63,047 nucleotides of DNA from Clostridia bacterium (GTDB lineage Bacteria; Bacillota; Clostridia; Christensenellales; Borkfalkiaceae): NCBI GenBank assembly GCA_017471945.1, contig JAFURH010000038.1, positions 1 through 63,047 of the forward strand, written 5' to 3'. The notes beneath the pieces are model-generated. The model was not told the origin of the DNA and did no database searches. It worked only from the letters and a program-made list of their open reading frames with translations. Both the position numbers and the translations under genes were made by a program. Shown here piece after piece: positions 1-7,918 of this stretch (position 1 is its first letter; every line of letters starts with the position of its first letter).

Positions 1-44
1 CCGGTGGACGTGTCGACAGATTCAAAAAGAGATACGGCTTATAA
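1..44 (+). CDS. rpmE: Ribosomal protein L31, C-terminal end (partial)
   Basis: The reading frame that opens at base 3 encodes GGRVDRFKKRYGL followed by TAA at 42-44. This is the conserved C-terminal end of bacterial 50S protein L31 (Bacillus subtilis L31 ends in a near-identical GRVDRFNKKYGL). The rest of the gene lies off the left edge. A strong intrinsic terminator follows 15 bases later. In many Bacillota rpmE sits just upstream of prmC/prfA, and that order is kept here, which supports the call despite only 13 visible residues. Confidence 0.85.
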   Translation, partial: GGRVDRFKKRYGL

Positions 45-58
45 TGGTAGAAACGCTC

Positions 59-97
59 GGGCTTTAAGGGTTAGTTCCTTTAAAGCCCTTTGTTTTA
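59..97 (+). terminator. Intrinsic terminator of rpmE
   Basis: A 12-bp stem (arms 59-70 and 77-88, one G-T wobble) closes a 6-base loop and is followed by a T-rich tract. It ends the rpmE transcript and separates it from the DUF1385-prmC-prfA unit. Confidence 0.85.
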
Positions 98-109
98 ATC
101 GTATAAGCT

Positions 110-363
110 ACGCATTTCTTCGTCGCGCCTGCGCGCCCCCTTGCTCGTTTACGATAAGTAAACTCCCTGCGGGGTGCTCGTCGCTCCTTGAACTGCTTGC
201 TTCTACGATTAAAACTCATTGTACGCATTTCTTCGTCGCGCTTGCGCGCCCCTTGCTCGTTTACGATAAGTAAACTCCCTGCGGGGTGCTCGTCGCTCCT
301 TGAACTGCTTGCTTCTACGATTAAAACTCATTGTACGCATTTCTTCGTCGCGCTTGCGCGCCC
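110..363. repeat. Tandem 112-bp repeat, about 2.3 copies
   Basis: Unit 1 is 110-222, unit 2 is 223-334 and a partial third is 335-363; the full units are almost identical. Each full unit contains a GTTTAC-gataa-GTAAAC hairpin and a small CCC-tgc-GGG hairpin. Open frames through it are repeat artefacts with no ribosome site. The stretch 364-514 holds no gene; it has an AT-rich leader with a small hairpin TTTTCAC-aac-GTGAAAA near 452-468. Confidence 0.9.
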
Positions 364-470
364 TTAACGGTAAGATTTCTACCTTTACTTGCGCTGTCGG
401 CGCAAAATTCACTTAATTTATTAAATTTCACTTGCGATAGCCAAAATTCACTTTTCACAACGTGAAAAAA

Positions 471-499
471 TTAACCCTATATCAACTCTATACTATAAA
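471..499 (+). promoter_or_regulatory. Possible weak promoter of the DUF1385-prmC gene
   Basis: TTAACC (471-476), a 17-base spacer and TATAAA (494-499) resemble a sigma-A promoter. The predicted transcript start would lie only a few bases before the ATG at 515, which also lacks a clear Shine-Dalgarno sequence. The match is imperfect, so this is tentative. Confidence 0.3.
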
Positions 500-514
500 T
501 AAAGCGTAATTTCT

Positions 515-2347
515 ATGAAAAAGACCAAAAAAACGAAAAACTGTACTTATATCGGCGGGCAAGCCGTAATGGAAGGGGTGATGATGCGGGGAAAAACCGC
601 GATGGTAACCGCCGTCCGTGACCCCGAAGGAATCGTTCAGATCGAATCCGAACGCCTCACGCCCCCCGAAAAACGCAAAAAGATCACCCGCATTCCTTTT
701 CTTCGCGGCGTGGTGAATTTCGTTTCCTCGCTCGTGGTGGGCAATCGCGTTTTGATGCGGAGCGCCGACGTGCAAACGGAGGATGCCGAACAGCCCTCGA
801 AAGCGACGAAATGGCTGGAAGAAAAACACAAGATCAACGTAAACGGCGTGTTCAACGTACTCGCCACGGTGCTCGGCGTGATTTTGGCGCTCGCCATTTT
901 CATTTTAGTACCGCAATGGCTTACGGGGCTTTTTCCGTTCGATAAGACCAGCCGCGGGCTCGAAGGTTTTTGGTTTAACCTCGTCGAAGGCGGTATTCGT
1001 ATGCTCATCTTCATTCTCTACGTGCTTTTGATCGGACTCATTCCCGATTTAAAACGCGTGTATATGTACCACGGCGCGGAGCATAAAACGATCACCTGCT
1101 TCGAAGAGGGCAAAGAGCTTACGGTGGAAAACGTGCGCGGCTGTTCGCGCCTGCACGATCGGTGCGGCACGACCTTTTTATTCCTCGTAATGATCGTGAG
1201 CGTTTTGGTGTTTTCGCTCGTGAACGTGCTGGTGGCGGGTTGGCTGTATACCGACAGCGACGCGCTCAACTCCTTGCTTCGGTTCTTGTTTAAGATCTTG
1301 ATGTTGCCCGTCGTGGCGGGGATCTCCTACGAAATTTTAAAGCTTCTCGCCAAAACGCAGAATAAATTTTTCTTGATCTTCAAATGGCCCGGGCTGTTGC
1401 TTCAAAAGATCACCACCCGCGAGCCCGAAGATAAAATGATCGAATGTGCGATCACCGCCTTTCAAACGGTGCTCGCAATGGACGCCGACCCGAATATTCC
1501 CGAGCGGTATTTTATCACCGCGGGCAAGATGAGCGAACTTTTAAAACGGGTCAAAAAACGCTTTGCGGCCGATGGGATCGAAGAGGACGAAGCCGAATGG
1601 ATCTTCGCGCTTACGCTCAATATCCCCAAGAGCGCGGTTGCGAGCGAGGAACGCATTTTAAAGCTCTCGCAGGCAAAAGAGATCAACAAGATCGTCGAAG
1701 AACGCTTAACGGGCAGACCGCTTTGGTATATTTTCGGCGACACCGATTTTTACGGCTATAAGATCAAAGTAGACGAACGCGTGTTGATCCCGCGCCCCGA
1801 AACGGAAGAGCTCGCGCAGATGGTCGTGGGTTGCGCGGAAGAGGAAAATACCATTCTCGACCTTTGCACGGGTAGCGGCGCGATCGCGATCGCCGTGTAT
1901 AAAGAACTCGAAAAGAACGGCAGAAAATGCACCGTCGTCGCTTCGGATATCAGCGCGGAGGCGCTTGCGCTTGCCAGAGAAAACGCAGAGGTGAACGAGG
2001 CGGATATCAAATTCGTGCAATCCGATCTTTTCAGTCGTTTGCGCGGCAGATACGACATTATCGTTTCCAACCCGCCGTATATCCCGACGGCAGAGCTCGA
2101 TAGCTTACAGCGCGAAGTGAAGAACTTCGAACCCCGTTTAGCCCTCGACGGCGGCGCGGACGGGCTTGATTTCTATCGCAAGATCGCCGAAGAGGTCGGC
2201 AAATGCTTAAACCGCGGCGGCACGTTGATAATGGAAGTGGGCGCGGGACAGGCGAAAGAAGTGGCGAAGCTGTTCAAGCGTTGCGATTATTCAATGATCG
2301 TCAAAGACTTCGCAGGCGTAGACCGCTTCGTAAAGATCGTATTTTAA
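515..2347 (+). CDS. prmC: DUF1385 (YqhQ-like) membrane protein fused to PrmC glutamine methyltransferase
   Basis: This 610-residue protein joins two families. Residues about 12-310 are a DUF1385/YqhQ-type membrane protein: it opens with IGGQAVMEGVMMRG, has several hydrophobic helices, and carries HGAEHKTITCFE and the CGTTFLFLVMI segment. Residues about 320-610 are PrmC, the SAM-dependent methyltransferase that N5-methylates the glutamine of the GGQ motif in release factors; the SAM loop DLCTGSGAIAI is near residue 448 and the catalytic NPPY near 519-522. PrmC alone is normally about 280 residues, so the extra half is a genuine fusion, read through without a stop. Its substrate gene prfA follows after 18 bases, so the pair is very likely co-transcribed. 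The role of DUF1385 is unknown. No clear ribosome site precedes the ATG. Confidence 0.92.
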   Translation: MKKTKKTKNCTYIGGQAVMEGVMMRGKTAMVTAVRDPEGIVQIESERLTPPEKRKKITRIPFLRGVVNFVSSLVVGNRVLMRSADVQTEDAEQPSKATKWLEEKHKINVNGVFNVLATVLGVILALAIFILVPQWLTGLFPFDKTSRGLEGFWFNLVEGGIRMLIFILYVLLIGLIPDLKRVYMYHGAEHKTITCFEEGKELTVENVRGCSRLHDRCGTTFLFLVMIVSVLVFSLVNVLVAGWLYTDSDALNSLLRFLFKILMLPVVAGISYEILKLLAKTQNKFFLIFKWPGLLLQKITTREPEDKMIECAITAFQTVLAMDADPNIPERYFITAGKMSELLKRVKKRFAADGIEEDEAEWIFALTLNIPKSAVASEERILKLSQAKEINKIVEERLTGRPLWYIFGDTDFYGYKIKVDERVLIPRPETEELAQMVVGCAEEENTILDLCTGSGAIAIAVYKELEKNGRKCTVVASDISAEALALARENAEVNEADIKFVQSDLFSRLRGRYDIIVSNPPYIPTAELDSLQREVKNFEPRLALDGGADGLDFYRKIAEEVGKCLNRGGTLIMEVGAGQAKEVAKLFKRCDYSMIVKDFAGVDRFVKIVF

Positions 2348-2365
2348 CGCCGAAAGGAGAGAGGA

Positions 2366-3436
2366 ATGTTCACGAAACTTGAAGAAATTTTAAAACGCTA
2401 CCGTTTTTTATCCGAAAAGCTTTCCGATAGCGAAGTGCTTGCGGATATGAGCGTTTGGCAAAAATACTCCAAAGAACAATCCGACCTCACCGAAACGGTG
2501 GAAAAATACGAGCAATACCTCGCCACGCAAAAGGAAATGCAGGACGCGTTCGCGCTTGCCGAATCGGAAACGGACGGGGAAATGAAAAAGCTTTTGACGG
2601 ACGAGGGGTACGCTTGTAAAGAACGGCTCGCCGCGCTCGTGAGCGAGCTGAAAATCCTGCTTTTGCCTAAGGATAAAAACGACGAAAGAAGCTGTATTTT
2701 GGAGGTTCGCGCGGGCACGGGCGGGGAGGAAGCGGCGCTGTTTGCCGCCGACCTTTGCCAGATGTATAAAAACTACTGCGCGGCGCACCGATTAAAGGTA
2801 GAAGAGATCGACGTGAGCGAAACGGAGCTCGGCGGCGTGAAAGAAGGGATTTTCTCCGTCACGGGCGCGGGCGCGTATAAATTATTGAAGTACGAAAGCG
2901 GCGTACACCGCGTGCAACGCGTTCCCGCTACCGAAACGCAAGGCCGTATCCATACCTCGGCGGCGACGGTCGCCGTCCTTCCCGAAGCGGAAGAAGTGGA
3001 AGTGGAGATCTTGGATAAGGATATCCGTATCGACATTTTTCATTCAGGCGGCGCGGGCGGTCAGAACGTGAACAAGGTCGCTTCCGCGGTTCGTATCACC
3101 CATTTCCCGACGGGAATCGTGGTGACCTGCCAAGACGAACGCTCTCAGCTCAAAAACAAAGAACGCGCGTTCAAGGTCCTTCGCTCGCGTGTGTACGATT
3201 ATTATAACGGCAAGAACAACAAAGAGCGCGAAGAAAACCGCCGCAGTATGGTGGGTAGCGGGGATCGGAGCGAGCGTATCCGCACCTATAATTTCCCGCA
3301 AAGCCGCGTGACCGATCACCGTATCGGGCTGAGCCAATATAATTTGGATTCCTTTATTATGGGGGATATCGATTCAATGGTGGAAGCCCTCACGATCGCC
3401 GACCGCGAAGCGTTGCTCGCAAGCGAAAAAGAGTAA
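2366..3436 (+). CDS. prfA: Peptide chain release factor 1
   Basis: RF1 ends translation at UAA and UAG. At 356 residues it has the normal length. The stop-codon-reading tripeptide is P187-A188-T189 (PxT, typical of RF1 rather than the SPF of RF2) within RVPATETQGRIHTS. The peptidyl-tRNA hydrolysis motif GGQ is at residues 231-233 in HSGGAGGQNVNKV; its glutamine is the target of PrmC, encoded directly upstream. An N-terminal coiled PCRF domain covers about residues 10-200. The ribosome site AAAGGAGAG lies a few bases before the ATG. Confidence 0.97.
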   Translation: MFTKLEEILKRYRFLSEKLSDSEVLADMSVWQKYSKEQSDLTETVEKYEQYLATQKEMQDAFALAESETDGEMKKLLTDEGYACKERLAALVSELKILLLPKDKNDERSCILEVRAGTGGEEAALFAADLCQMYKNYCAAHRLKVEEIDVSETELGGVKEGIFSVTGAGAYKLLKYESGVHRVQRVPATETQGRIHTSAATVAVLPEAEEVEVEILDKDIRIDIFHSGGAGGQNVNKVASAVRITHFPTGIVVTCQDERSQLKNKERAFKVLRSRVYDYYNGKNNKEREENRRSMVGSGDRSERIRTYNFPQSRVTDHRIGLSQYNLDSFIMGDIDSMVEALTIADREALLASEKE

Positions 3437-3445
3437 ACGGCACAG

Positions 3446-3537
3446 GTCAAGGGGATTATCCCCTCGTGGGGCGCAGGGGCAACGCCCCGCATTATCGGAC
3501 TCAAATAAGCAACCGTAGGTTGCGCCTTTTACGCCGA
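3446..3537. repeat. Dispersed hairpin-rich intergenic repeat, copy 1
   Basis: About 92 bases here match 7481-7572 closely. The element is a string of small hairpins: GGGGATTATCCCC, GGGGCAACGCCCC and GCAACC-gta-GGTTGC. In the other copy the last stem is GCAAAAC-gca-GTTTTGC, so both arms changed together. It lies between prfA and the Xre gene. Its last arm (TTGCGC, 3520-3525) lies 18 bases from TTAAAT (3544-3549) and could supply a weak -35 box. Confidence 0.85.
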
Positions 3538-3566
3538 TTTGTGTTAAATATACAAAAGGTGAAAAA

Positions 3567-3767
3567 ATGGATATAGGAAAAGCTTTAAAAGAACAAAGGG
3601 AAAGCGTTGGGCTTTCTCAATTACAATTGGCAAAAGCTACGGGAATCAAACAACAAAACATTTCCCGTTGGGAAAACGGGGTAATGCCCGGCATTGATTC
3701 TTGCGTGACGCTTGCGCGGTATTACGGGATCACGCTCGAAGAATTGATCGATATAAAATTGCCGTAA
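3567..3767 (+). CDS. Small Xre-family HTH regulator
   Basis: This 66-residue protein is one Cro/C1-type helix-turn-helix domain. The core LSQLQLAKATGIKQQNIS followed by RWENG is the classical recognition helix region, and YYGITLEELID closes the fold. It has no second domain, so it probably acts as a DNA-binding dimer. The ribosome site AAAGGTG is 5 bases upstream. The downstream gene is an LRR lipoprotein on the same strand, 99 bases away; regulation of it is possible but not shown. Confidence 0.85.
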   Translation: MDIGKALKEQRESVGLSQLQLAKATGIKQQNISRWENGVMPGIDSCVTLARYYGITLEELIDIKLP

Positions 3768-3866
3768 TCTCCGTCGTTTAGAGCGGAACGTAAGCGGAGT
3801 CGAAGAATCCCAAAGACCTTACGGACTGCCGTATCAAAACCAATACTTTCCAATCGAGGGAAAAAA

Positions 3867-5660
3867 ATGAGAAAAAGATTTTTAAGGAGTTTATTATTCG
3901 TAGCCGTCGCCTGTCTGACGATCGGATTGATCGCTTGCGGCGAGGAGAGCTCGTCGGGGCTGAAATTTGAGCTTTTGGAGAACGGTACTTACGAAGTTTC
4001 TGACTTTAAAGGAAGTCAAACGGAGGTTGTAATTCCCGCCGAGCACAAAGGGAAACCCGTCACCGCAATCGGCGACAGGGCGTTTTTAAACGCAAACGAG
4101 ATCAGGAGCTTGGAAATTCCCGACACGGTGACGAGTATCGGTAAGAAAGCGTTTTATTACTGCGACGAGATGATCGAAATATCCATTCCCGATAGCGTAG
4201 TGAGCATCGGCGAAAGAGCGTTTGAGAAATGCTACGCCTTAACGGATATCTCTCTTCCCGACAATTTAACCGCGATCGAAGCTTGGACTTTTTATGGCTG
4301 TGAAGAATTGCATAATCTCGTCATTCCCGAAAGCGTGAAAACGATCGGCGATTACGCCTTTTACGCTTGTAGAAATTTAGTTCGGATCGATATTCCCGAA
4401 AGCGTAGAAAGTATCGGAGCCTTCTCGTTTTGCGCTTGCAACAGAGCTGTGAGCATCAATATTTCAAACTCCGTTAAAACGATTAGTCGAGGCGCGTTCA
4501 GCTATTGCAGAGGCGCGACTTGGCTCGCGTTCCCCGACAGCGTGGAAGAAATAGGCGATCAAGCGTTCGGACGTTGCAGTAGTTTGACGACGGTAGAGAT
4601 TCCCGAAACCGTGAAAACGATCGGCGCGGAAGCGTTCGCAGAGTGCGAGAGCTTAACGGATATTTCCTTGCCCGACGGCGTGCAATACGTGGCTCCCAAC
4701 GCTTTTGATAAGTGCGAAAAATTAAATTATACGGCTTCGGGGGAGTATCGCTACTTGGGCAACGCAAACAACCCGTATTTGTATTTGGCTTCCGTGCCGA
4801 AAACGATCACACAGGCAAATATCGACGAGCGTTGCAAAATCGTCGGAAATTTTTCCAAATGCGAGAATTTAACGAGCGTGGTGATCCCCGAAGGGGTGAA
4901 AACGTTGACGAACGACGCGTTTTCCTATTGTTATAGCTTGAAGAGCGTCACGTTGCCGAATAGCTTGGAAATGGTCGGCGCTTCGGCGTTTTATTGTTGC
5001 ACGGCTTTAACGGAAATTTCTTTCCCCGCGGGCTTGAAAACGATCGGCAATAAAGCTTTTGATTACTGCCAAAGTTTGACGAGCGTTTCACTTCCAAACA
5101 GCATAGAGCAGGTCGGTTCCGGCGCGTTCCCGTCTACGGTGGCGAAAACGCAGGAAAACGGGCTGAGCTTTTTAGGCAACGAAAGCAATCCCTATTTATG
5201 CTTGGTCGGCACTAGCAACGTGGATAGCGTTCGTATTCCCGCCGAGTGTAAGGTAGTGGCGGGCGGCGCATTGGGCGAAGAGATCAAGGCGATCCAAGTG
5301 GACGAAGGGAATACGGTATTCCAATCGATCGACGGAAATTTATATACGAAAGGCGGGGAAACGTTGATCAGATACGCAGCCGGAAAGCCCGACACGAGGT
5401 TTATTGTGCCGAGTAGCGTTAAGGAGATCGTAGGCGGTGCGTTTACAAACTGTGATAATTTGGGCAGACTGATGATTGGTGCGAACGTGGAGCGTATTTC
5501 GGGTAGCGCGATTTCGGGCGTGGGATACTTGACGGTGTATTGCAAGGCGGCGAAAAAGCCGATCGGCTGGGAGAGCGGTCTATTCTCAAACGAAGAATTG
5601 ACCTTCGTTTGGAACAACTCTTCGTATTATTTGCCTAACGGTGAACTCGTGATTTGGTAA
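3867..5660 (+). CDS. BspA-like LRR_5 surface lipoprotein
   Basis: The 597-residue product begins with a lipoprotein signal peptide ending in the lipobox L21-I22-A23-C24, so the mature protein should be lipid-anchored outside the cell. From about residue 50 nearly the whole chain is LRR_5 (BspA/Treponema pallidum type) repeats of about 23 residues, pattern IPxxVxxIGxxAFxxC. Two non-canonical islands, near residues 290-330 and 430-500, carry the LGNxxNPYL(Y/C)L motif that caps sub-arrays in this family. No enzymatic motif is visible; binding to host or microbial surfaces is the usual suggestion. A terminator follows immediately. It is the smallest of four LRR proteins in the window. Confidence 0.9.
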   Translation: MRKRFLRSLLFVAVACLTIGLIACGEESSSGLKFELLENGTYEVSDFKGSQTEVVIPAEHKGKPVTAIGDRAFLNANEIRSLEIPDTVTSIGKKAFYYCDEMIEISIPDSVVSIGERAFEKCYALTDISLPDNLTAIEAWTFYGCEELHNLVIPESVKTIGDYAFYACRNLVRIDIPESVESIGAFSFCACNRAVSINISNSVKTISRGAFSYCRGATWLAFPDSVEEIGDQAFGRCSSLTTVEIPETVKTIGAEAFAECESLTDISLPDGVQYVAPNAFDKCEKLNYTASGEYRYLGNANNPYLYLASVPKTITQANIDERCKIVGNFSKCENLTSVVIPEGVKTLTNDAFSYCYSLKSVTLPNSLEMVGASAFYCCTALTEISFPAGLKTIGNKAFDYCQSLTSVSLPNSIEQVGSGAFPSTVAKTQENGLSFLGNESNPYLCLVGTSNVDSVRIPAECKVVAGGALGEEIKAIQVDEGNTVFQSIDGNLYTKGGETLIRYAAGKPDTRFIVPSSVKEIVGGAFTNCDNLGRLMIGANVERISGSAISGVGYLTVYCKAAKKPIGWESGLFSNEELTFVWNNSSYYLPNGELVIW

Positions 5661-5669
5661 AAAATAAGG

Positions 5670-5695
5670 AAGCCCTACGAAGGGCTTCTTCTTTA
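5670..5695 (+). terminator. Intrinsic terminator after the LRR lipoprotein
   Basis: The hairpin GAAGCCCT-acga-AGGGCTTC is followed by TTCTTT, starting 9 bases after the stop codon. Confidence 0.8.
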
Positions 5696-5788
5696 CCTGT
5701 ATTTATCGAAAAAATAAATGCAAACACCGCCAAATTTTAAAATTTTCGATTATTTTTCGACTTTTTTGCAAAAACGGGTGATTTGCGC

Positions 5789-5817
5789 TTGCGTTATTTT
5801 CCAAAACAATGTAAAAT
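5789..5817 (+). promoter_or_regulatory. Likely promoter of the aminotransferase gene
   Basis: TTGCGT (5789-5794), 17 bases, TAAAAT (5812-5817) in AT-rich DNA, about 40 bases before the ATG at 5857. Confidence 0.5.
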
Positions 5818-5856
5818 AAATACGAAAAAAATTTTATCACAAACGGAGAAAGAATA

Positions 5857-7056
5857 ATGCAGAACAGAGTAGCGCAAAGAATGTCGGCGATCTCGCCGTC
5901 CTTGACCCTCGCGATTTCCGCAAAAGCCAAGGCGATGAAGGCGGCGGGGGAATCCGTCGTATCCTTCGGCGTAGGCGAACCCGATTTCAATACCCCCGAA
6001 CATATTATCAACGCGGCGAAAACCGCCCTCGATAACGGTCAAACGAAGTACACCCCCTCGTCGGGACTTCTGCCCCTTCGGAAAGCCGTCTGCGAAAAGT
6101 TTAAAAAGGACAACGGACTTGACTACGAGCCCTCGCAGATCGTCGTTTCCAACGGCGCGAAGCATTCTATTTTCAACGCTTGCTACGCCACGCTCGAAGA
6201 GGGCGACGAGGTAATTATTCCCGCGCCGTATTGGCTTACGTACCCCGAAGTGGTGAAGGTTTGCGGCGCAACGCCCGTGTATATTGAATGTAAGAAAGAA
6301 AACAAATTCAAATTCACCGCAGAGGACTTGAAAAAGGCGATCACGCCCAAGACGAAAATGCTGATTTTCAACTCTCCCTCCAACCCTACGGGCGCGGTGT
6401 ATAACGAAGAAGAAGTCCGCGCGATCGCAAAGGTCTGCGAGGAAGCGGAAATTTTCGTGCTTGCCGACGAGATCTACGAAAAGCTCTGCTATAACGGCGT
6501 AAAGCCCTTCTCGATCGCGGCTTGCAGCGAAAAAATGAAGGATTTGACGATCACCGTCAACGGCGTTTCCAAAACGTACGCAATGACGGGTTGGCGCGTG
6601 GGCTATCTCGCCGCACCCAAGGACGTAGCGAAAGCAATCGACTCTTTCCAGAGCCACGCGACCTCTAACGCCTGTTCGATCTCGCAGTACGCGACGATCG
6701 AAGCGCTCAAATCCCCCGACGAAGAAGTAGAGGGAATGAGAAAGGTATTCGACGCCCGCCGCGCGAAGCTTTTGAAGCTGATCGAAGAGATCGACGGGGT
6801 TTCGGCAGTCGAGCCGGACGGCGCGTTCTACGTAATGCTGGTAGTAGACGGCTTATACGGTAAGAAATACGGCGATAAAGAGATCAAAGATTCGGTCTCG
6901 TTCGCGGATATCCTGCTCGACGAAGAAAAGGTCGCGACCGTACCGGGGATATCCTTCGGTTCTCCCGAATGCGTACGCCTTTCCTACGCTTTGAGCGATC
7001 AAGACATCGAAGAAGGCTTAGCGAGGATCGCGAGATTCGTCGCGGCGTTGAAATAA
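5857..7056 (+). CDS. Class I/II pyridoxal-phosphate aminotransferase, aspartate aminotransferase type
   Basis: This 399-residue enzyme has the length and motifs of the aspartate aminotransferase I-gamma group: GVGEPDFNTPEHI near the N-terminus, SPSNPTGAVY near residue 170, ADEIYEKL near 205 and the PLP-binding lysine K239 in GVSKTYAMTGWRVGY. The C-terminal VRLSYALSDQDIEEGL supplies the substrate-carboxylate arginine. It should interconvert aspartate and 2-oxoglutarate with oxaloacetate and glutamate; exact substrate range cannot be read from sequence. The ribosome site AACGGAG lies before the ATG. It appears monocistronic, with its own promoter and terminator. Confidence 0.93.
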   Translation: MQNRVAQRMSAISPSLTLAISAKAKAMKAAGESVVSFGVGEPDFNTPEHIINAAKTALDNGQTKYTPSSGLLPLRKAVCEKFKKDNGLDYEPSQIVVSNGAKHSIFNACYATLEEGDEVIIPAPYWLTYPEVVKVCGATPVYIECKKENKFKFTAEDLKKAITPKTKMLIFNSPSNPTGAVYNEEEVRAIAKVCEEAEIFVLADEIYEKLCYNGVKPFSIAACSEKMKDLTITVNGVSKTYAMTGWRVGYLAAPKDVAKAIDSFQSHATSNACSISQYATIEALKSPDEEVEGMRKVFDARRAKLLKLIEEIDGVSAVEPDGAFYVMLVVDGLYGKKYGDKEIKDSVSFADILLDEEKVATVPGISFGSPECVRLSYALSDQDIEEGLARIARFVAALK

Positions 7057-7085
7057 AATTATCTCCTTAATTTCAAACGCAACGC

Positions 7086-7119
7086 AAACGCGCGGACTTG
7101 TTCCGCGCGTTTCCTTTAT
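7086..7119. terminator. Bidirectional terminator between convergent genes
   Basis: An 11-bp perfect stem (AAACGCGCGGA at 7086-7096 with TCCGCGCGTTT at 7102-7112) has a 5-base loop and T-rich flank. It lies between the aminotransferase and the convergent Xre gene, whose stop codon it touches. Confidence 0.85.
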
Positions 7120-7325
7120 TCGGAGCTCATTTCGGTGATCGTTATTTTTAATGTCGCGCATAAATAATAAGCGGTTTTCAACTGCAAATTTTTGATTTTT
7201 CCGTTCAAGATCGCGCGAATGGTACTTTCGCTTACGCCCGATTGTTCGGACAACTGCTTTACGGTCAAATTTTTTTGTTCAAGTTGCTTTTTTAAGTTCT
7301 TACTGAACGCTACAATAGATTTCAT
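7116..7325 (-). CDS. Small Xre-family HTH regulator
   Basis: The 69-residue product is a single Cro/C1-type helix-turn-helix domain, with core LTVKQLSEQSGVSESTIRAI followed by LNGK. A longer in-frame start exists 33 bases upstream, but AAAGGAG sits at the right distance before the ATG at 7325, so the shorter start is chosen. A perfect inverted repeat (7381-7401) lies upstream of the start and is a natural candidate for autoregulation. No partner gene is visible on this strand. Confidence 0.82.
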   Translation of the reverse strand: MKSIVAFSKNLKKQLEQKNLTVKQLSEQSGVSESTIRAILNGKIKNLQLKTAYYLCATLKITITEMSSE

Positions 7326-7380
7326 AGTTTTTCTCCTTTTGTCTATATAATGTAACATAAAAAAATACCGAAAAGTTCAC

Positions 7381-7401
7381 TTATAACAAATAATGTTATA
7401 A
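7381..7401. promoter_or_regulatory. Perfect palindrome, candidate operator
   Basis: TTATAAC, 7 bases, GTTATAA: a perfect 7-7-7 inverted repeat about 55 bases upstream of the start of the minus-strand Xre gene. A related half-site (TGTAACATAA) occurs closer to the gene, at about 7351-7360. The symmetry fits binding by a small HTH dimer. Confidence 0.5.
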
Positions 7402-7480
7402 TTTTGGTTTTGTGTGGAAAAATGAGGCGATAACAATACGACTAACTTATAAATATAGGAAGTCCAGAAACCCAGTAAGG

Positions 7481-7572
7481 GTCGAGGGGATTATCCCCTC
7501 GTGGGGTGCAGGGGCAACGCCCCGCATTATCGGACCCAATAAAGCAAAACGCAGTTTTGCGCCTTTCGCCGA
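7481..7572. repeat. Dispersed hairpin-rich intergenic repeat, copy 2
   Basis: Second copy of the element at 3446-3537, same orientation. It keeps the GGGGATTATCCCC and GGGGCAACGCCCC hairpins, and the third stem reads GCAAAAC-gca-GTTTTGC instead of GCAACC-gta-GGTTGC. ORFs running through 7412-7775 are read from this repeat and are not considered genes. Confidence 0.85.
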
Positions 7573-7725
7573 GAGGCGATTACGCGGCACAGCCGCGGAG
7601 ACGAAAAGCTTGCGCTTTTCTTTTATGGGTACTTGTTTCCTCCTCGCGGCGGCTCTTGACAAAGGGTCGTAGAGGCTCTGCCTTTACAATCCGCAAGGGG
7701 CAACGCCCCTTGACCCAAGCCGTTG
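7573..7725. other. Run of small hairpins extending the dispersed repeat
   Basis: Downstream of the shared repeat come more short perfect hairpins: CGCGGC-aca-GCCGCG, AAAAGC-ttgc-GCTTTT and AAGGGGC-aac-GCCCCTT. No ribosome site and no recognisable protein is present. The region looks like a mosaic of palindromic units. Confidence 0.6.
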
Positions 7726-7742
7726 AAAATTCCAAAAATCTC

Positions 7743-7775
7743 AAAAAACAGGGAAAAAACGACCCTGTTTTTTAA
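7743..7775. terminator. Strong terminator-like hairpin, bidirectional
   Basis: AAAAAACAGGG and CCCTGTTTTTT form a stem with a 9-base loop and A/T runs on both sides. It closes the repeat region just before the promoter at 7824. Confidence 0.75.
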
Positions 7776-7823
7776 TATTTAAAAAAATTTTTCGGATTTT
7801 GAGAAATTTTTTCGCCCACACCC

Positions 7824-7852
7824 TTGAAATTATACGAAAAATTTGATAAAAT
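7824..7852 (+). promoter_or_regulatory. Promoter of the small P-loop gene
   Basis: TTGAAA (7824-7829), 17 bases, TAAAAT (7847-7852). The leader to the ATG at 7919 contains a CCCGAAT...ATTCGGG hairpin. Confidence 0.75.
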
Positions 7853-7918
7853 AGAATTAACCCGAATACGGTAACTCGCTAAATTCGGGAAGTACGACTA
7901 TCCGGGAGGATTTATTTT

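Noticed and set aside
110..363. CRISPR array
   Set aside because: Units are 112 bases of contiguous repeat without unique spacers.
7412..7775. Small open frames on both strands around 7.4-7.8 kb, and one at 13675-13947
   Set aside because: They are read through hairpin repeats or duplicated sequence, lack ribosome sites and match no family.
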